Positions 38,601 to 53,600 are shown, counted from the first letter of the stretch. The stretch is 64,000 nucleotides of DNA from Ascidia mentula (GCA_947561715.1 OX387202.1:930001-994000); one strand, 5' to 3'. Notes: generated by a model not told the origin, from the sequence alone. Translations and numbers: made by a program.

Positions 38601-41600
38601 AACAATTGCCGGGTCTGATAACTCACGGAGGTGGACTACTATTGCATAACAGAAAAAATTGATCACATTTGCATTGACACAGCAAATTCGGAGGTTTCGG
38701 AAAGGTTTTCCGCCAAACTGCCAGTCCTGGGGGATACAAACAGCCCTGGAGTGCGCCATAAACAGTTATGAGACATCTAATTCTGAATGCATTTTGTAGA
38801 AGAGGGTTATTGACTTTACTTAATGATAAATAAAGGGTACTCTCCGTGATTCATTTTTTCATAAAACAAACCTGTTAACCTTACCTATTTCTTTGAATGT
38901 GTTTATTTGACTTTAAAGTACTATTTTCTTTATTTATATTTGAATTTATTGCATAAGTGATTTTGTATATGTAGCAACATGCATGAACTGTCACTCATGC
39001 TCCTCATTTGGTGCCCATGTTTGTGTTAGAGTTGAGTTATCTACTTGTTAGCATGGGTTTGTTATATGTTTGTGTTAATGCTTATGATTTTATTTTATTT
39101 AAATAAGGTCTAATCTAATGATATAAACTGTGCACATGTGTGCATTTGGATCCTTTTGACTTTTAGAATAAGATAAATTTGGCTTTTTTAGCCAAAATGA
39201 TGTCCAACAGGGGACAATTGCTTCTGGGGAGCATTTAAAGTAGTTATATCAAATATAATTTTGACCAGAATTCCTAGACAAGGGTCGGGACTAACAGAAA
39301 ATTACAAATTGACCATACTTTCTGTGATTCCTTTTTCCACAAAATCCACCTCAATATTTGGGTAGTTTTTCAGATACATGTTCAACAGCACCCTGTTCCA
39401 ATTTACTGCCTGACTAATAACCTTGGAAACCACAGTAAAACTGCCCCAAACACGCTAAAAATCGACCAGAGGGATGTTAGTTGACAAAAAAAAACGCCAG
39501 TTAACAAAACTTTGAACGCAGGTTACTCGGCCACCTTACGGGGTAGCGCCATGATTTTTTCACACGATACAGATCATAGGCTGACCTTTCAAACGATATT
39601 ATGACATAAGTCGCGAAAACAAGTTTCGCTTCGCTAAATTTTAAAGCATAACATTCTACGCGCTAAACCCTTTCAAACGGTATCCAAACTTTTGAAAAAT
39701 TCGCTGGGGCTTGTGCAGAAAAATGAATTTATATTTTTGAAACATGAAAAAATATTGATTTTTCCTTAATAACTTTTTTTATCGTTATGGCCCAACTTTC
39801 AATTTACAACCATACGAAAGCTCAAAAATCAAGCTTTCCAAAAATATTAAACATGTCTAAAAACACATTGAGCTGCCGCTTTACGAGCCGAATACACTTC
39901 AACCCCACACCCCCCATTGTAAACACGGTTTGAGGGTGCTGCTCTGGTGCATACTTTCGCCGATAAATATTGCCACAAAGCGAGTCGCAAGCTTTTCTTT
40001 TGCACAAACAACCTTCTACCATCCCACTATCGAATGAAATCAAAGTTGAATCAATTCAGTCGAAGATGCTATGCTAAATGCAACGATTACTTACTCCAAA
40101 CCGACAGCCGCCCGCCGCACTTTTTAAACTTTTGCACAAAGAACCTTATACCATCCCACTATCGATCGCCCCTGGCAATTTTAAATCAATAATTATTGTC
40201 CGGACCTACTGGATCCTATGCCCCTAAACCTACACACAATCACATAGGCTGTTATGAACAGCCCAATATTGAAGGTGTCACTTAGTAGCAAATACCATGA
40301 TTCCATTTGAAAACAAACAAAACCTACATTCAAACCAAGGGTAACGGTGTACAACCAATATTGCAGTTTTAACAGAAATTTAGTTAAACACTATTATAAT
40401 TGCTGTTAAAGTGCAAGTGACACGGAAAAAATCAAACATACTAATAATTAAACTAAGAGATTGTCATAACTTTAAAATTTTTTTGCGAAAAAAGTAGCTT
40501 GATACGGCGACTAGATACAGCTGATCAAAGTCGCACTTTTACTGTAGCGACCAAAATCATGCGAAGCCTTATGCGTAGGAATGGAAAACATTGTAAAACT
40601 GGTTTAGCATAGTTTTGCATTAAACAGGGCACAACAAGTGAACAAGTGCAACAAACGGATTTTGATGTTAATTTAAGCTGAAGACAGATGGCCGCTGTTT
40701 CGACCTATTATGTCTTATTTAGTTGTGTAATAATAAACAGTTACTGGGACAGGGTGTTCTTGTTGTTACAGCATTTATGATCGCTAACGTGATACATGAA
40801 CTTTTTAAAACACGACAAAGACCAAGCGTCAATTTAGCATTGTCATTTTGTCCACTCACAGCAAAAGATTTTGAGTTTGGAAAAGGCCGAACAAATTAGC
40901 TGATTAAGCAACACAATAATTCTTTTATAGTACCATTTTTTTTCGACAGTAACGTTGCCTACGAGTTCGCGTCATATATGATTTACTTAATTCGCCAAAA
41001 TCAAGCACTAATGTTTTTTTCGCAATATAGTTCTAGAAATGTTGGAATCATCATATTAAAGTCAACACAAAGATGAGGTTATAGTTATGACATCACATCC
41101 AAAATGACTTCATGTAGTGTCACTGAGCAAAGGAACGCACCATTCCCGTCTTATCGAAGTACAGAGTTATGTCGTTTCTCCTATACCCTATAGATAATTA
41201 GGGACAAATAATCCTTTGGTTTGTGATGTCATTTTTGTGTGATGTAAAACCTTGTCCTGATCTTTGAGGTAACATAATCTGTGGATTCTCCTATGTTTGA
41301 AACTATCCGATATCTCCAATATAAGGCGCCTTGTCCCATCTAAACAATGCATTTTTTCGATGCGGGCACCTTGTGTGATGTAATTTCACCACAGCGCAAA
41401 AGGTTTACGATTTATGGCTGCCGCTACTTCTTGCACAGTTTTCTACATTTTTTGGTTGACGTAGAACTGAAAAAAACTGGATATATGTTTGTTGTAGATG
41501 TACCTTAATTTTATGCAAAGTTGCCATGGGCGTGTCATAAGCACTTTAATAAATGAAGAACACTCAAATTTGTTGTGATCCTAGAAAAGTTTAACATACA

Positions 41601-44600
41601 ACTTACTGGTTTCTTAAGTTGTGATATGGAATTTGCAATCTTACAGATTCCACCACTTGTCATCCAACAACCATTCAGAGACAGATTCTCAATCCACTGA
41701 ATACATGAAGCAATAGCAGATGCACTTTCATCATTAACTGTGTTCCAATCAAGATTCAATGACGTCATCTGAAACAAATGAAAAATTAAGGGAATCAGTT
41801 TTTGTCAACAATACCATTGTATCAATTGTGACATCACAGAGGCAGAACAATCACTTGATGAATTTGCTGAGCTCAGGTAGCTCAGTCAGTTAAAGAAAGA
41901 ACCCGAATTACACATGGCTTCAACTTAGTAACACGTTTGTGACTTTGGTCACAGTTATATGCATGCAATGCCATGATACAAAGTGACTGTGTTATGCTAT
42001 GGAAACTGAAACACATGTTTTGAGGTGGTAATTGTACATGTTTTATTTGGTTTTATGTTGAAGTGAGGTTAAAAACATATTTAGAAACAAATAAAAATAT
42101 GAATAAATACACATTTTCGTATTCAATAAAAATTGTAACAAAAATATTGTGTTTTTTAATAAAAAAGAAGTAGGAAGATGCCATCCTAAGTAAATTTTAA
42201 GCCATCCAATAATTATTGCTTGGGAGTCCAGACCTACTAGATCCCAATCTCTACAACTTACTGGTTTCTTAAGTTTTGATATGGAATTTGCAATCTTACA
42301 GATTCCACCACTTGTCATCTTACAATTCCGCAGAGACAGATTCTCAATCCACTGAATACATGAAGCAATAGCAGATGCACTTTCATCATCAAATGTGTTG
42401 TAATCAAGATTCAACGACGTCACCTGAAACAAATTAAAAATTGCTGAAATCAGTTTTAATGTCAACAATATCATTGTATCAATTATGACATCACAGAGGC
42501 AGAACAATCACTTGGTGAATTTAATCTTTGAGCCATGGTAGCTCAGTCAGTAAGAGAAAGAATCTAAATCACACATGGCTCCAGCTTACTCACATGTTTG
42601 TGACTTTGGTTACAGTTATATGCATGTAATACCACGAGACAAGGTAACTGTGTTATGCCATGAAAACTGAAACACATGTTTTGAGGTGGTACATGCACCT
42701 GTTTTATTTGGTTTTATGTTGAAGTGAGGTTAAAAAAATATTTAGAAACAAATAAAAATATGAATAAATACACATTTTCGTATTCAATCAAAATTGTAAC
42801 AAAAATATTGTGTTTTTAAATATAAAGTTGCCCGCTGCAAGTAAATTTTAAGTTAGTCAATAGTTATTGCTTGGGAGTCCGGACCTACTGGATCCCACTC
42901 TACTAAACCTGCACACAACCTTATATGTTGGTGTCAATAGCTTAATATGTACGGGTTTTAACAACAAATACACTGTTTCCATTTAAAAACAAACATAGCC
43001 TACATTTAAACCATGGGGTGCACAACCAGCATTGCAGTTTTAACACAAAATTTTTTAACTTATTAAAAATACTTCTGTGTTTAAACGATTGTAAATCATC
43101 CAAGTGTGTCGTGACCCTAAAAATTTTCGGAAACCACTGGTCTAACATACAACTTACTGGTTTCTCAAGTTGTGATATGGAATTTGCAATCTTACAGATT
43201 CCACCACTTGTCACCTTACAACGCTCCAGAGACAGATTCTCAATCCACTGAATGCATGAAGCAATAGCAGATGCACTTTCATCATCAAATGTGTTCCAAT
43301 CAAGATTCAACGACGTCATCTGATACAAATGAAAAATTGCTGGAATCAGTTTTTATGTCAACAATTCATTGTATCAATTATGACATCACAGAGGCAGAAC
43401 AATCACTTGGTGAATTTAATCGTTGAGCTCAGGTTGCTCAGTCAGTAAGAGAAAGAAACTGAATTACACATGGCTCCAACTTAGTAACACCTTTTGTGAC
43501 TTTGGTCACAGTTATATGCTTGGAATGCCACAAGACAAAGTAACTGTGTTATGCCATGAAAACTGAAACATATGTTTTGCGGTGGTACATGTATCTGTTT
43601 TATTTGGTTTTAAGTTGAAGTGAGGTTAAAAAAATATTTAGAAACAAATAAAAATATGAATAAATACACATTTTCGTAAACAAACAAAATTTTTGTGTTT
43701 TTCAGGATAAAGCAGCCCAATTCAAGTAAATTTTAAGCCATCCAATAATTATTGCTTGGGAGTCCGGACCTACTGGATCCCACTCCCCTAAACCTTCACA
43801 CAACCTTGTATGTTGGTATCAACAGCTTAATATGTAGGGATCTGAACAGCAAATAAACTGGTTGTTTTTAAAAACAAACATAGCCTTCAATTAAACCATG
43901 AGGTGTGCAAGCAGCATTGCAGTGTTAAAGCCGTATTTCACAATGAAATCATGAAAATTGAGCTTTAGAGGTCTTTCGCCTTCATACACCTGGTGACAGT
44001 TTCTCTTGTTTGCCAAAAACAATTGCCGGGTCTGATAACTCACGGAGGTGGACTACTATTGCATAACAGAAAAAATTGATCACATTTGCATTGACACAGC
44101 AAATTCGGAGGTTTCGGAAAGGTTTTCCGCCAAACTGCCAGTCCTGGGGGATACAAACAGCCCTGGAGTGCGCCATAAACAGTTATGAGACATCTAATTC
44201 TGAATGCATTTTGTAGAAGAGGGTTAGTGACTTTACTTAATGATAAATAAAGGGTACTCTCCGTGATTCATTTTTTCATAAAACAAACCTGTTAACCTTA
44301 CCTATTTCTTTGAATGTGTTTATTTGACTTTAAAGTACTATTTTCTTTATTTATATTTGAATTTATTGCATGAGTGATTTTGTGTACGTGGCAACATGCA
44401 TGAACTGTCACTCATCCTCCTCAGTTGGTGTTAGTATTTCTTTGTGTTAGAGTTGAGTTATCTACTTGTTAGCCTGTGTTTGTTATATGTTTGTGTTTAT
44501 GCTTTATGTTTTGATTCTATTTGAATAAGGTCTAATATAATGGTATAAACTGTGCACATGTGTGCATTTGTTGGATCTATTGACTTCAAGATTAAGATAA

Positions 44601-47600
44601 GTTTTCATGGTAGCAGAGGATGGTTAAAAGGTCGCCACCAAAGTTTAACAATGACTTGCCATATTCTAATTGGAAGAATGAAGTTGGAATGTGGCAACTG
44701 GTCACTGATGTTCCCAAGAAGGAGCAGCTGTTGTAATTTTGGAATCATTTGATGGCAATTCCAAGGCAGAAAGAGCTGCTTCTGAACTTAGAACTGAATT
44801 TATACACAATGATAATGGAATGGAGCGCTTGCTCGCTTACATAGACCTTGCCTTCAAAACTGAAAAGGTGGATGATGCATATTCTGCATATACAAATTTT
44901 ACAAGCTTTTCCAAAAAAGCAGGTATGTCAATTAATGATTATATCTAAGAGTTTGAACACTTGCACCATCGGCTAACATTGCATGACATGAAACTGCCAG
45001 GAGGAATCTTATATTGGTGGATCAAAGTTTCTTACAAAGAGAAACACTTTTAAAAGTGCTTTGAAAAGTAAACAAAATCCTCCTGATAAATTGGGCCGTC
45101 CCACTAGATGTAGGATTTGTGATTCTATCATGCATTGGGCACCCACATGTCCTCATAAAGATGGGACACACTGTGTGAAAGAACTGACAAAAGATGTTGG
45201 TGTGGAGCAATGTGAAGAAGTGGAGATAATATTGGCTACTGGCCTGTCTTCCAATGAAATTTTTGTAGTGGAATCTTCATGCTCAGCTATTTTGGACACT
45301 GCTTGCACAAAGACTGTGTGTGGTAAATCTTGGTTTGATGGGTATTGTAAAAAATTAACTGACCGTCTTAAAAATAAAATCAAAATCATTAACCAGCAAT
45401 CTATCTTTCAGTTTGGAGGTGGTAAAAAGATAATCTCCTTGAAGCAAGCCGTAATTCCTGCTTTTATTGCTGGAAAGAGTTTATCTATTAGAGTGTGTAT
45501 TGTACCGTCAGAAATCACTCCTTTGTTGAGTAAAGCATCTTTGAAAAAGGCATCAACTCAACTTGACTTATCTCAAGATAAAGTGACAATGTTTGGTAAA
45601 AAGATTCAAATTCATTTGACCAGCAGTGGTCACTATTGCATTGATATTTTACCTAGAGAAAGTGTTGATATCCTGATATTGGATAATTTATCTCCAGATG
45701 AAGCTCTAAAGTGCATGAAGAAGTTACATGCTCAATTTGGACATGCGCCAGAAGAAAACTTGTTGAAATTATTGAAATGTGCAAAGGCGTGGAAAGATGA
45801 TTTTTATGCAGTAATCTGTAATGTGATTCAAGATTGTGAAGTTTCTGCTTTACACAAACGTCCTGTTACAAGACCCGTAGTTGCACTTCCCTGGGCAAAT
45901 GATGTAAATGAAACTGTAGCAATGGATTTACATGAAATTGAGCCCAGTTTGTGGTATTTCCATATGATTGATTTGTTCTCACGGTTTAGTTGTGCTGTGA
46001 TTATAAGAAACAAGTCTGCTTCAGTCATTGTAAAAAACTTTTTGAAATATTGGGTAAGCATTTTTGGTGCCCCAAAGAATGTACTGAGTGACAATGGCAG
46101 AGAATTCAATAGCCAAGAATTCAGAGACATGTGTTCTAGGTTTGCAATTGAAGTAAAAACCACCCCTGCATACTCTCCATGGAGTAATGGTGTTTGTGAA
46201 AGACACAACATGATTATCACAGATATCTTGCAGAAGATCAAGCTTGATACAGGATGTGATTGGGACACGTGTCTTGCCTGGGCACTTTCAGCTAAAAACT
46301 CACTCGTTGACAACAATGGATTAAGTCTCAGTCAGATTGTTTTTAGAAGCAATCTAAGACAACCTTCTATTTTTACAGACGACCTTCCAGCTTTAGAAGA
46401 AGGCTACGGTACTGTTGGGTCGGATCTGTCAGTCTTGCATGCAGCAAGGAAAAAATTTATGGCAGTTCAAACCTCAGAAAAGGTTGGGATGGCTTTGCGT
46501 AAACAAACACGCCAAACTGGGCAAACTTACAACATTGGAGATCATGTCCTTTATAAACGAGATGATCAGGCATGATGGAAAGGACCTGGCAAAGTTTTAG
46601 GACAAGATGGAGCAGTTATTTTTATTCGGCATGGTGGGCAATTTGTTAAAGTTAATGTTTGTCGAGTGCAGTCCGTGCACAACAAAGTGATTAGACAGGA
46701 GTCTGGTGAACACCTTACACCACCAAGTATACCTCCTATCAGATACGATAAAGAAGATTCAAGTGCAGATGAAGACCCTGAGCCACAAACGTCAACACAA
46801 GAACCAACAGTTAACAGAAACAGACCATTGGGTAAAAGCCTCCTATACAGGAATGTAAGTTTTTCTAATTTGGATGGCGTCGATTGTACTGCAAAAGTGT
46901 TGAGTAGAGCTGGAAAGGCAACCGGAAAATACAAAGAATACATTTAACACTGAATTCATTACTCCTGGCAATCTAGCTGGAAAAACAACATGGGTTAATT
47001 TTGAGCATGGGTTAAAGTAAATGATTTGTCGGTGATGCCAGAGAAAGTTGAAGTTGTGGATGAAGTTTATAATTGTGATGTTTCTTTTCAAACAGCAAAA
47101 AAAAGAAGAACTGGAAAGCTGGAAATGAAATGGTGTTTATGAAGTTGCACCCAAGAAAAATCAAAAGTGCATCTCTGTGCGGTGGGTTTGCACAATAAAA
47201 GAAAATGAAAATGGAGTAAGGCTAAAAGCTAGGTTAGTTGCAAGGGGATTTGAGGAAACCAATACGGATTCACTTGATAGGGAATCACCAACTTGTTCCA
47301 AAGAAACCTTATGAGTTATTCTGAGTGTGGCAATACAACAGAAATGGGAAATTAATTCAATTGACATAAAAACTGCGTTTCTACAAGGGAAAATATTAGA
47401 CAGGGATATGTTTATTAAACCTCCAAAAGAAGCAAATTGTTCTGTTAATGTTATTTGGAAGCTAGTAAAATGTGTTTACGGCTTAGTGGATGCTTCTAAA
47501 TCCTGGTACCGAAGAGTTAAACAATTTATGCTTAATCATGGTGGCAAAATGAGTGTGCTGGACCATGCAATATTTTACTGGCATAATGGTCAGGTCCTTC

Positions 47601-50600
47601 ATGGATTTGTTTGCGTTTACGTGGATGATTTTCTGTGGGCTGGTTCAGTTGATTTCCAACTAACCATCGTCAAAGAAATTAGAAAGACGTTTTGCATAGG
47701 TAAAGAAGAAAATCAGCATTTTACATACATTTGATTAGAATTGAAACAGGATCAAGAAAGCATTTTATTAAGTCAATCCGTCTATGTCATAAACTTTTTG
47801 GAAATTCCCATATCATCTCAACGAAAAAAACAACTTTCTGATGAACTCACACAAGAAGAAAGGGATATTTTGTGGTCAAAAATTGGACAACTTCTTTGGC
47901 TTGCAACTCAAACTAGACCAGATTTAAGTTTCGATGCTTGTGTTTTAGTTACAAATATAAAAAAATTCTGTAGTCCGGGACAAAATAATTCAGAATTCGG
48001 TATTAATTTGAAATATTCTAATCTTGGAAGCAACTCCTCTTTGAAAATTTTTGTATTTACTGATGCAGCATTTGCAAATCTTTCTGATGGAGGAAGTCAA
48101 GTTTTGATACAGCATTTTTTCTTGCGTCTTTATGGAATGAAGTGTTATTTGGGAACTACAAACTGCCTTGCTTGCCAATTTATTTGACTTTTCTTTCAAG
48201 TACTATTTTCTTTATTTATATTTGAATTTATTGCATAAGTGATTTTGTATATGTAGTAACATGCATGAACTGCCACTCATGCTCCTCATTTGGTGCACAT
48301 GTTTGTGTTAGAGTTGAGTTATCTACTTGTTAGCATGGGTTTGTTATATGTTTGTGTTAATGCTTATGATTTTATTTTATTTAAATAAGGTCTAATCTAA
48401 TGATATAAACTGTGCACATGTGTGCATTTGGATCCTTTGACTTTTAGAATAAGATAAATTTGGCTTTTTTAGCCAAAATGATGTCCAACAGGGGGCAATT
48501 GCTTCTGGGGAGCATTTAAAGTAGTTATATCAAATATAATTTTGACCAGAATTCCTAGACAAGGGTCGGGACTAACAGAAAATTACAAATTGACCATACT
48601 TTCTGTGATTCCTTTTTCCACAAAATCCACCTCAATATTTGGGTAGTTTTTCAGATACATGTTCAACAGCACCCTGTTCCAATTTACTGCCTGACTAATA
48701 ACCTTGGAAACCACAGTAAAACTGCCCCAAACACGCTAAAAATCGACCAGAGGGATGTTAGTTGACAAAAAAAACGCCAGTTAACAAAACTTTGAACGCA
48801 GGTTACTCGGCCACCTTACGGGGTAGCGCCATGATTTTTTCACACGATACAGATCATAGGCTGACCTTTCAAACGATATTATGACATAAGTCGCGAAAAC
48901 AAGTTTCGCTTCGCTAAATTTTAAAGCATAACATTCTACGCGCTAAACCCTTTCAAACGATATCCAAACTTTTGAAAAATTCGCTGGGGCTTGTGCAGAA
49001 AAATGAATTTATATTTTTGAAACATGAAAAAATATCGATTTTTCCCTAATAACTTTTTTTATCGTTATGGCCCAACTTTCAATTTACAACCATACGAAAG
49101 CTCAAAAATCAAGCTTTCCAAAAATATTAAACATGTCTAAAAACACATTGAGCTGCCGCTTTACGAGCCGAATACACTTCAACCCCACACCCCCCATTGT
49201 AAACACGGTTTGAGGGTGCTGCTCTGGTGCATACTTTCGCCGATAAATGTTGCTACAAAGCGAGTCGCAAGCTTTTCTTTTGCACAAACAACCTTCTACC
49301 ATCCCACTATCGAATGAAATCAAAGTTGAATCAATTGAGTCGAAGATGCTATGCTAAATGCAACGATTACTTACTCCAAACCGACCGCCGCACTTTTTAA
49401 ACTTTTGCACAAAGAACCTTATACCATCCCACTATCGATCGCCCCTGGCAATTTTAAATCAATAATTATTGTCCGGACCTACTGGATCCTACGCCCCTAA
49501 ACCTACACACAATCACATAGGCTGGTATCAACAGCCCAATATTGAAGGTGTCACTTAGTAGCAAATACCATGATTCCATTTGAAAACAAACAAAACCTAC
49601 ATTCAAACCAAGGGTAACGGTGTACAACCAATATTGCAGTTTTAACAGAAATTTAGTTAAACACTATTATAATTGCTGTTAAAGTGCAAGTGACATGGAA
49701 AAAATCAAACATACTAATAATTAAACTAAGAGATTGTCATAACTTTAAAATTTTTTTGCGAAAAAAGTAGCTTGATACGGCGACTAGATACAGCTGATCA
49801 AAGTCGCACTTTTACTGTAGCGACCAAAATCATGCGAAGCCTTATGCGTAGGAATGGAAAACATTGTAAAACTGGTTTAGCATAGTTTTGCATTAAACAG
49901 GGCACAACAAGTGAACAAGTGCAACAAACGGATTTTGATGTTAATTTAAGCTGAAGACAGATGGCCGCTGTTTCGACCTATTATGTCTTATTTAGTTGTG
50001 TAATAATAAAAACAGTTACTGGGACAGGGTGTTCTTGTTGTTACAGCATTTATGATCGCTAACGTGATACAAAACATGACAAAGACCAAGTGTCAATTTA
50101 GCATTGTCATTTTGTCCACTCACAGCAAAAGATTTTGAGGTTGGAAAAGGCCGAACAAATTAGCTGATTAAGCAACACAATAATTCTTTTATAGTACCAT
50201 TTTTTTTCGACAGTAGCGTTGCCTACGAGTTCGCGTCATATATGATTTACTTAATTCGCCACAATCAACCACTAATGTTTTTTTCGCAATATAGTTCTAG
50301 AAATGTTGGAATCATCATATTAAAGTCAACACAAAGATGAGGTTATAGTTATGACATCACATCCAAAATGACGTCATGTAGTGTCACCAGGGGCGTATCC
50401 AGGAATTTTTAAAGGGGGGGGGTCCAAATTTTTTAGGGAATTCCCCGATTTTCAGGTATAAACTAAGGTTAATTGTGGGCGAGAATCGCAAAATACGAAC
50501 GCCGGTGTTCGCGCCAATCGTTATATAAACGGTGGCTTTCTGGCTTGCGCAATTGTGTAACGCTATGGAACACTCGATGTGAGGTTTTGCCGTATAGTGT

Positions 50601-53600
50601 TTGCGCCGTAGTGTTATTACTACTGCTTTCAAAGTTTAACAACTAAACTAATTGACTTTCACGCAAGTAAACCGCTTGTCATTGCAACGTGGCCACTGAA
50701 TAACGACGTTTCGTCCGTAAACTGACCTTTGTTTCGTAACAATGCAACATGTTTGGTAACAATGTCAAGTGTTCGGTAACAATGCTCCCTGTTTGGAAAC
50801 AATGGCGAATGCAAGCACGATGCGGTTTTCAGGTCAACGTTAAAGAAAATTTCTGGTTTTCATGCGGATTTTGACAAAAAAATACAGTGGCGTTTGTTTA
50901 GTTATCAAAAAAGACCAAAATATATCACAAAAGGGGGGGGTCCGGACCCCTCGGACCCCCCCCCTGGATACGCCCATGAGTGTCACTGAGCAAAGGAACG
51001 CACCATTCCCGTCTTATCGAAGTACAGAGTTATGTCGTTTCTGCTATACCCTATAGATAATTAGGGACAAATAATCCTTTGGTTTGTGATGTCATTTTTG
51101 TGTGATGTAAAACCTTGTCCTGATCTTTGAGGTAACATAATCTGTGGATTCTCCTTTGTTTGAAACTATCCGATATCTCCAATATAAGGCGCCTTGTCCC
51201 ATCTAAACAATGCATTTTTTCGATGCGGGCACCTTGTGTGATGTAATTTCACCACAGCGCAAAAGGTTTAAGATTTATGGCTGCCGCTACTTCTTGCACA
51301 GTTTTCTACATTTTTTGGTTGACGTAGAACCGAAAAAAACTGGATATATGTTTGTTGTAGATGTACCTTAATTTTATGCAAAGTTGCCATGGCCGTGTCA
51401 TAAGCACTTTAATAAATGCAGAACACTCAAATTTGTTGTGATCCTAGAAAAGTTTAACATACAACTTACTGGTTTCTTAAGTTGTGATATGGAATTTGCA
51501 ATCTTACAGATTCCACCACTTGTCATCCAACAACCATTCAGAGACAGATTCTCAATCCACTGAATACATGAAGCAATAGCAGATGCACTTTCATCATCAA
51601 CTGTGTTGTAATCAAGATTCAACGACGTCATCTGAAACAAATTAAAAATTAATGGAATCAGTTTTAATGTCAACAATATCATTGTATCAATTATGACATC
51701 ACAGAGGCAGAACAATCATTTGGTGAATTTAATCATTGAGCTATGGTAGCTCAGTCAGTAAGAGAAAGAATCTCAATTGCATATGGCTCCAACTTAGTCA
51801 CACGTTTGTGACTTTGGTTACAGTTATATGCGCGGAATACCACGAGACGAAGTGACTGCGTTATGCTATGAAAACTGAAACATATGTTTTGCGGCTGTTT
51901 TATTTGGTTTTAAGTTGAAGTAAGGTTAAAAAAATATTTAGAAACAAATAAAGATATGAATAAATACACATTTTCGTATTCAATCAAAATTGTAACAAAA
52001 ATATTGTGTTTTTAAATATAAAGTTGCCTGCTGCAAGTAAATTTTAAGTTAGTCAATAGTTATTGCTTGGGAGTCTGGACCTACTGGATCCCACTCTCCT
52101 AAACCTGCACACAACCTTATATGTTGGTGTCAATAGCTTAATATGTACGGGTTTTAACAACAAATACACTGTTTCCATTTAAAAACAAACATAGTCTACA
52201 TTTAAACCATGGGTGTACAACCAGCACTGCAGTTTTAACACAAAATTTTTTAACTTATTAAAAATACTTCTGTGTTTAAATGATTGTAAATCATCCAAGT
52301 GTGTCGTGACCCTAAAAATTTTCGGAAACCACTGGTCTAACATACAACTTACTTGTTTCTTAAGTTGTGATATGGAATTTGCAATCTTACAGATTCCACC
52401 ACTTGTCATCTCACAATCCGTCAGAGACAGATTCTCAATCCACTGACTACATGAAGCAATAGCAGATGCACTTTCATCATCAACTTTGTTCCCGTCAAGA
52501 TTCAACGATGATATCTGAAACAAATGAAAATTTGCTGAAAATAGTTTTTATGTCAACAATAGCATTGTATCAATTATGACATCACAGAGGCAGAACAATC
52601 ACATGGTGAATTTAATCGCTGAGCTCCCGTAACTCAGTTAGTTAGAGAAAAAACCCAAATTACACATGGCTTCAACTTAGTAATAAAGTCTAATAGCTTA
52701 AATTACAAGGAATAAACAAACATGTCAAATATATATTTTGAATTGTCCATTGTAATAGGTTTTTATTAGGGGGTAGAAATAGCATAAATATCCAGGCAAT
52801 TTCCTATTTTGTGATATTGCATTACTGTACTACAAACTATTCATTCCTGCATATGATTTATTTTTGCCATAAAACACGGGTTGTTAACTGCGTTATGAAA
52901 ACCAAAAACTGAAAGCATGTTTTGTGGTGGAGTGTCGTGACCCTAAAATGTTTGGAAATCACTGGTCTAACATACAACTTACTGGTTTCTTAAGTTGCGA
53001 TATGGAATTTGCAATCTTACAGATTCCACCACTTGTCATCTTACAACCCCGCAGAGACAGATAATCAATCCACTGAATACATGAAGCAATAGCAGATGCA
53101 CTTTCATCATCAACTTTGTTCCCGTCAAGATTCAACGATGATATCTGAAACAAATGAAAATTTGCTGGAAATAGTTTTTATGTCAACAATATTATTGTAT
53201 CAATTATGACATCACAGAGGCAGAACAATCACATGGTGAATTTAATCGCTGAGCTCCCGTAACTCAGTTAGTTAGAGAAAAAACCCAAATTACACATGGC
53301 TTCAACTTAGTAATAAAGTCTAATAGCTTAAATTACAAGGAATAAACAAACATGTCAAATATATATTTTGAATTGTCCATTGTAATAGGTTTTTATTAGG
53401 GGGTAGAAATAGCATAAATATCCAGGCAATTTCCTATTTTGTGATATTGCATTACTGTACTGCAAACTACACATTCTTGCATATGATTTATTTTTGCCAT
53501 AAAACGCGGGTTGTTAACTGCGTTATGAAAACCAAAAACTGAAAGCATGTTTTGTGGTGGAGTGTCGTGACCCTAAAATGTTTGGAAATCACTGGTCTAA

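Larger units (their letters stand above)
37723..41768. repeat. Large segmental duplication, copy 1
   Basis: About 4.05 kb from exon 13 to exon 14 that matches 43158-51631 nearly base for base. The second copy is longer by about 4.4 kb, accounted for by the copia interior plus one LTR (3860 bp) and the hAT MITE with one target duplication (599 bp). This copy holds a solo LTR and the empty MITE site. A 64-codon minus frame (38565-38759) occurs in both copies; its coding status is unknown. Confidence 0.9.
44325..48457 (+). mobile_element. Ty1/copia LTR retrotransposon, broken
   Basis: LTRs of about 270-283 bp at 44325-44607 and about 48185-48457 flank a roughly 3.6-kb interior. Directly after the 5' LTR, 44608-44625 (TGGTAGCAGAGGATGGTT) matches the 3' end of initiator tRNA-Met, the usual copia/Ty1 primer site. 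Recognisable parts in order: a gag piece (44739-45020), a CCHC zinc knuckle (CRICDSIMHWAPTC), a protease-like ILDTACTKTVCG, integrase (HAQFGHA zinc part and DDE core), reverse transcriptase with YVDD, and a partial RNase H. The order integrase then reverse transcriptase defines Ty1/copia. The copy is a fossil with several breaks. LTR divergence and the paralogous solo LTR place insertion before the segmental duplication. Confidence 0.9.
43158..51631. repeat. Large segmental duplication, copy 2
   Basis: The counterpart of 37723-41768, enlarged by a Ty1/copia element and a hAT-type MITE. Identity outside the insertions is very high, for example the 64-codon frame at 43982-44176 differs by one residue from that at 38565-38759. 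Confidence 0.9.

Noticed and set aside
38565-38759. Conserved 64-codon gene present in both segmental copies
   Set aside because: Conservation is explained by recent duplication; no family, start context or splice partners recognised.
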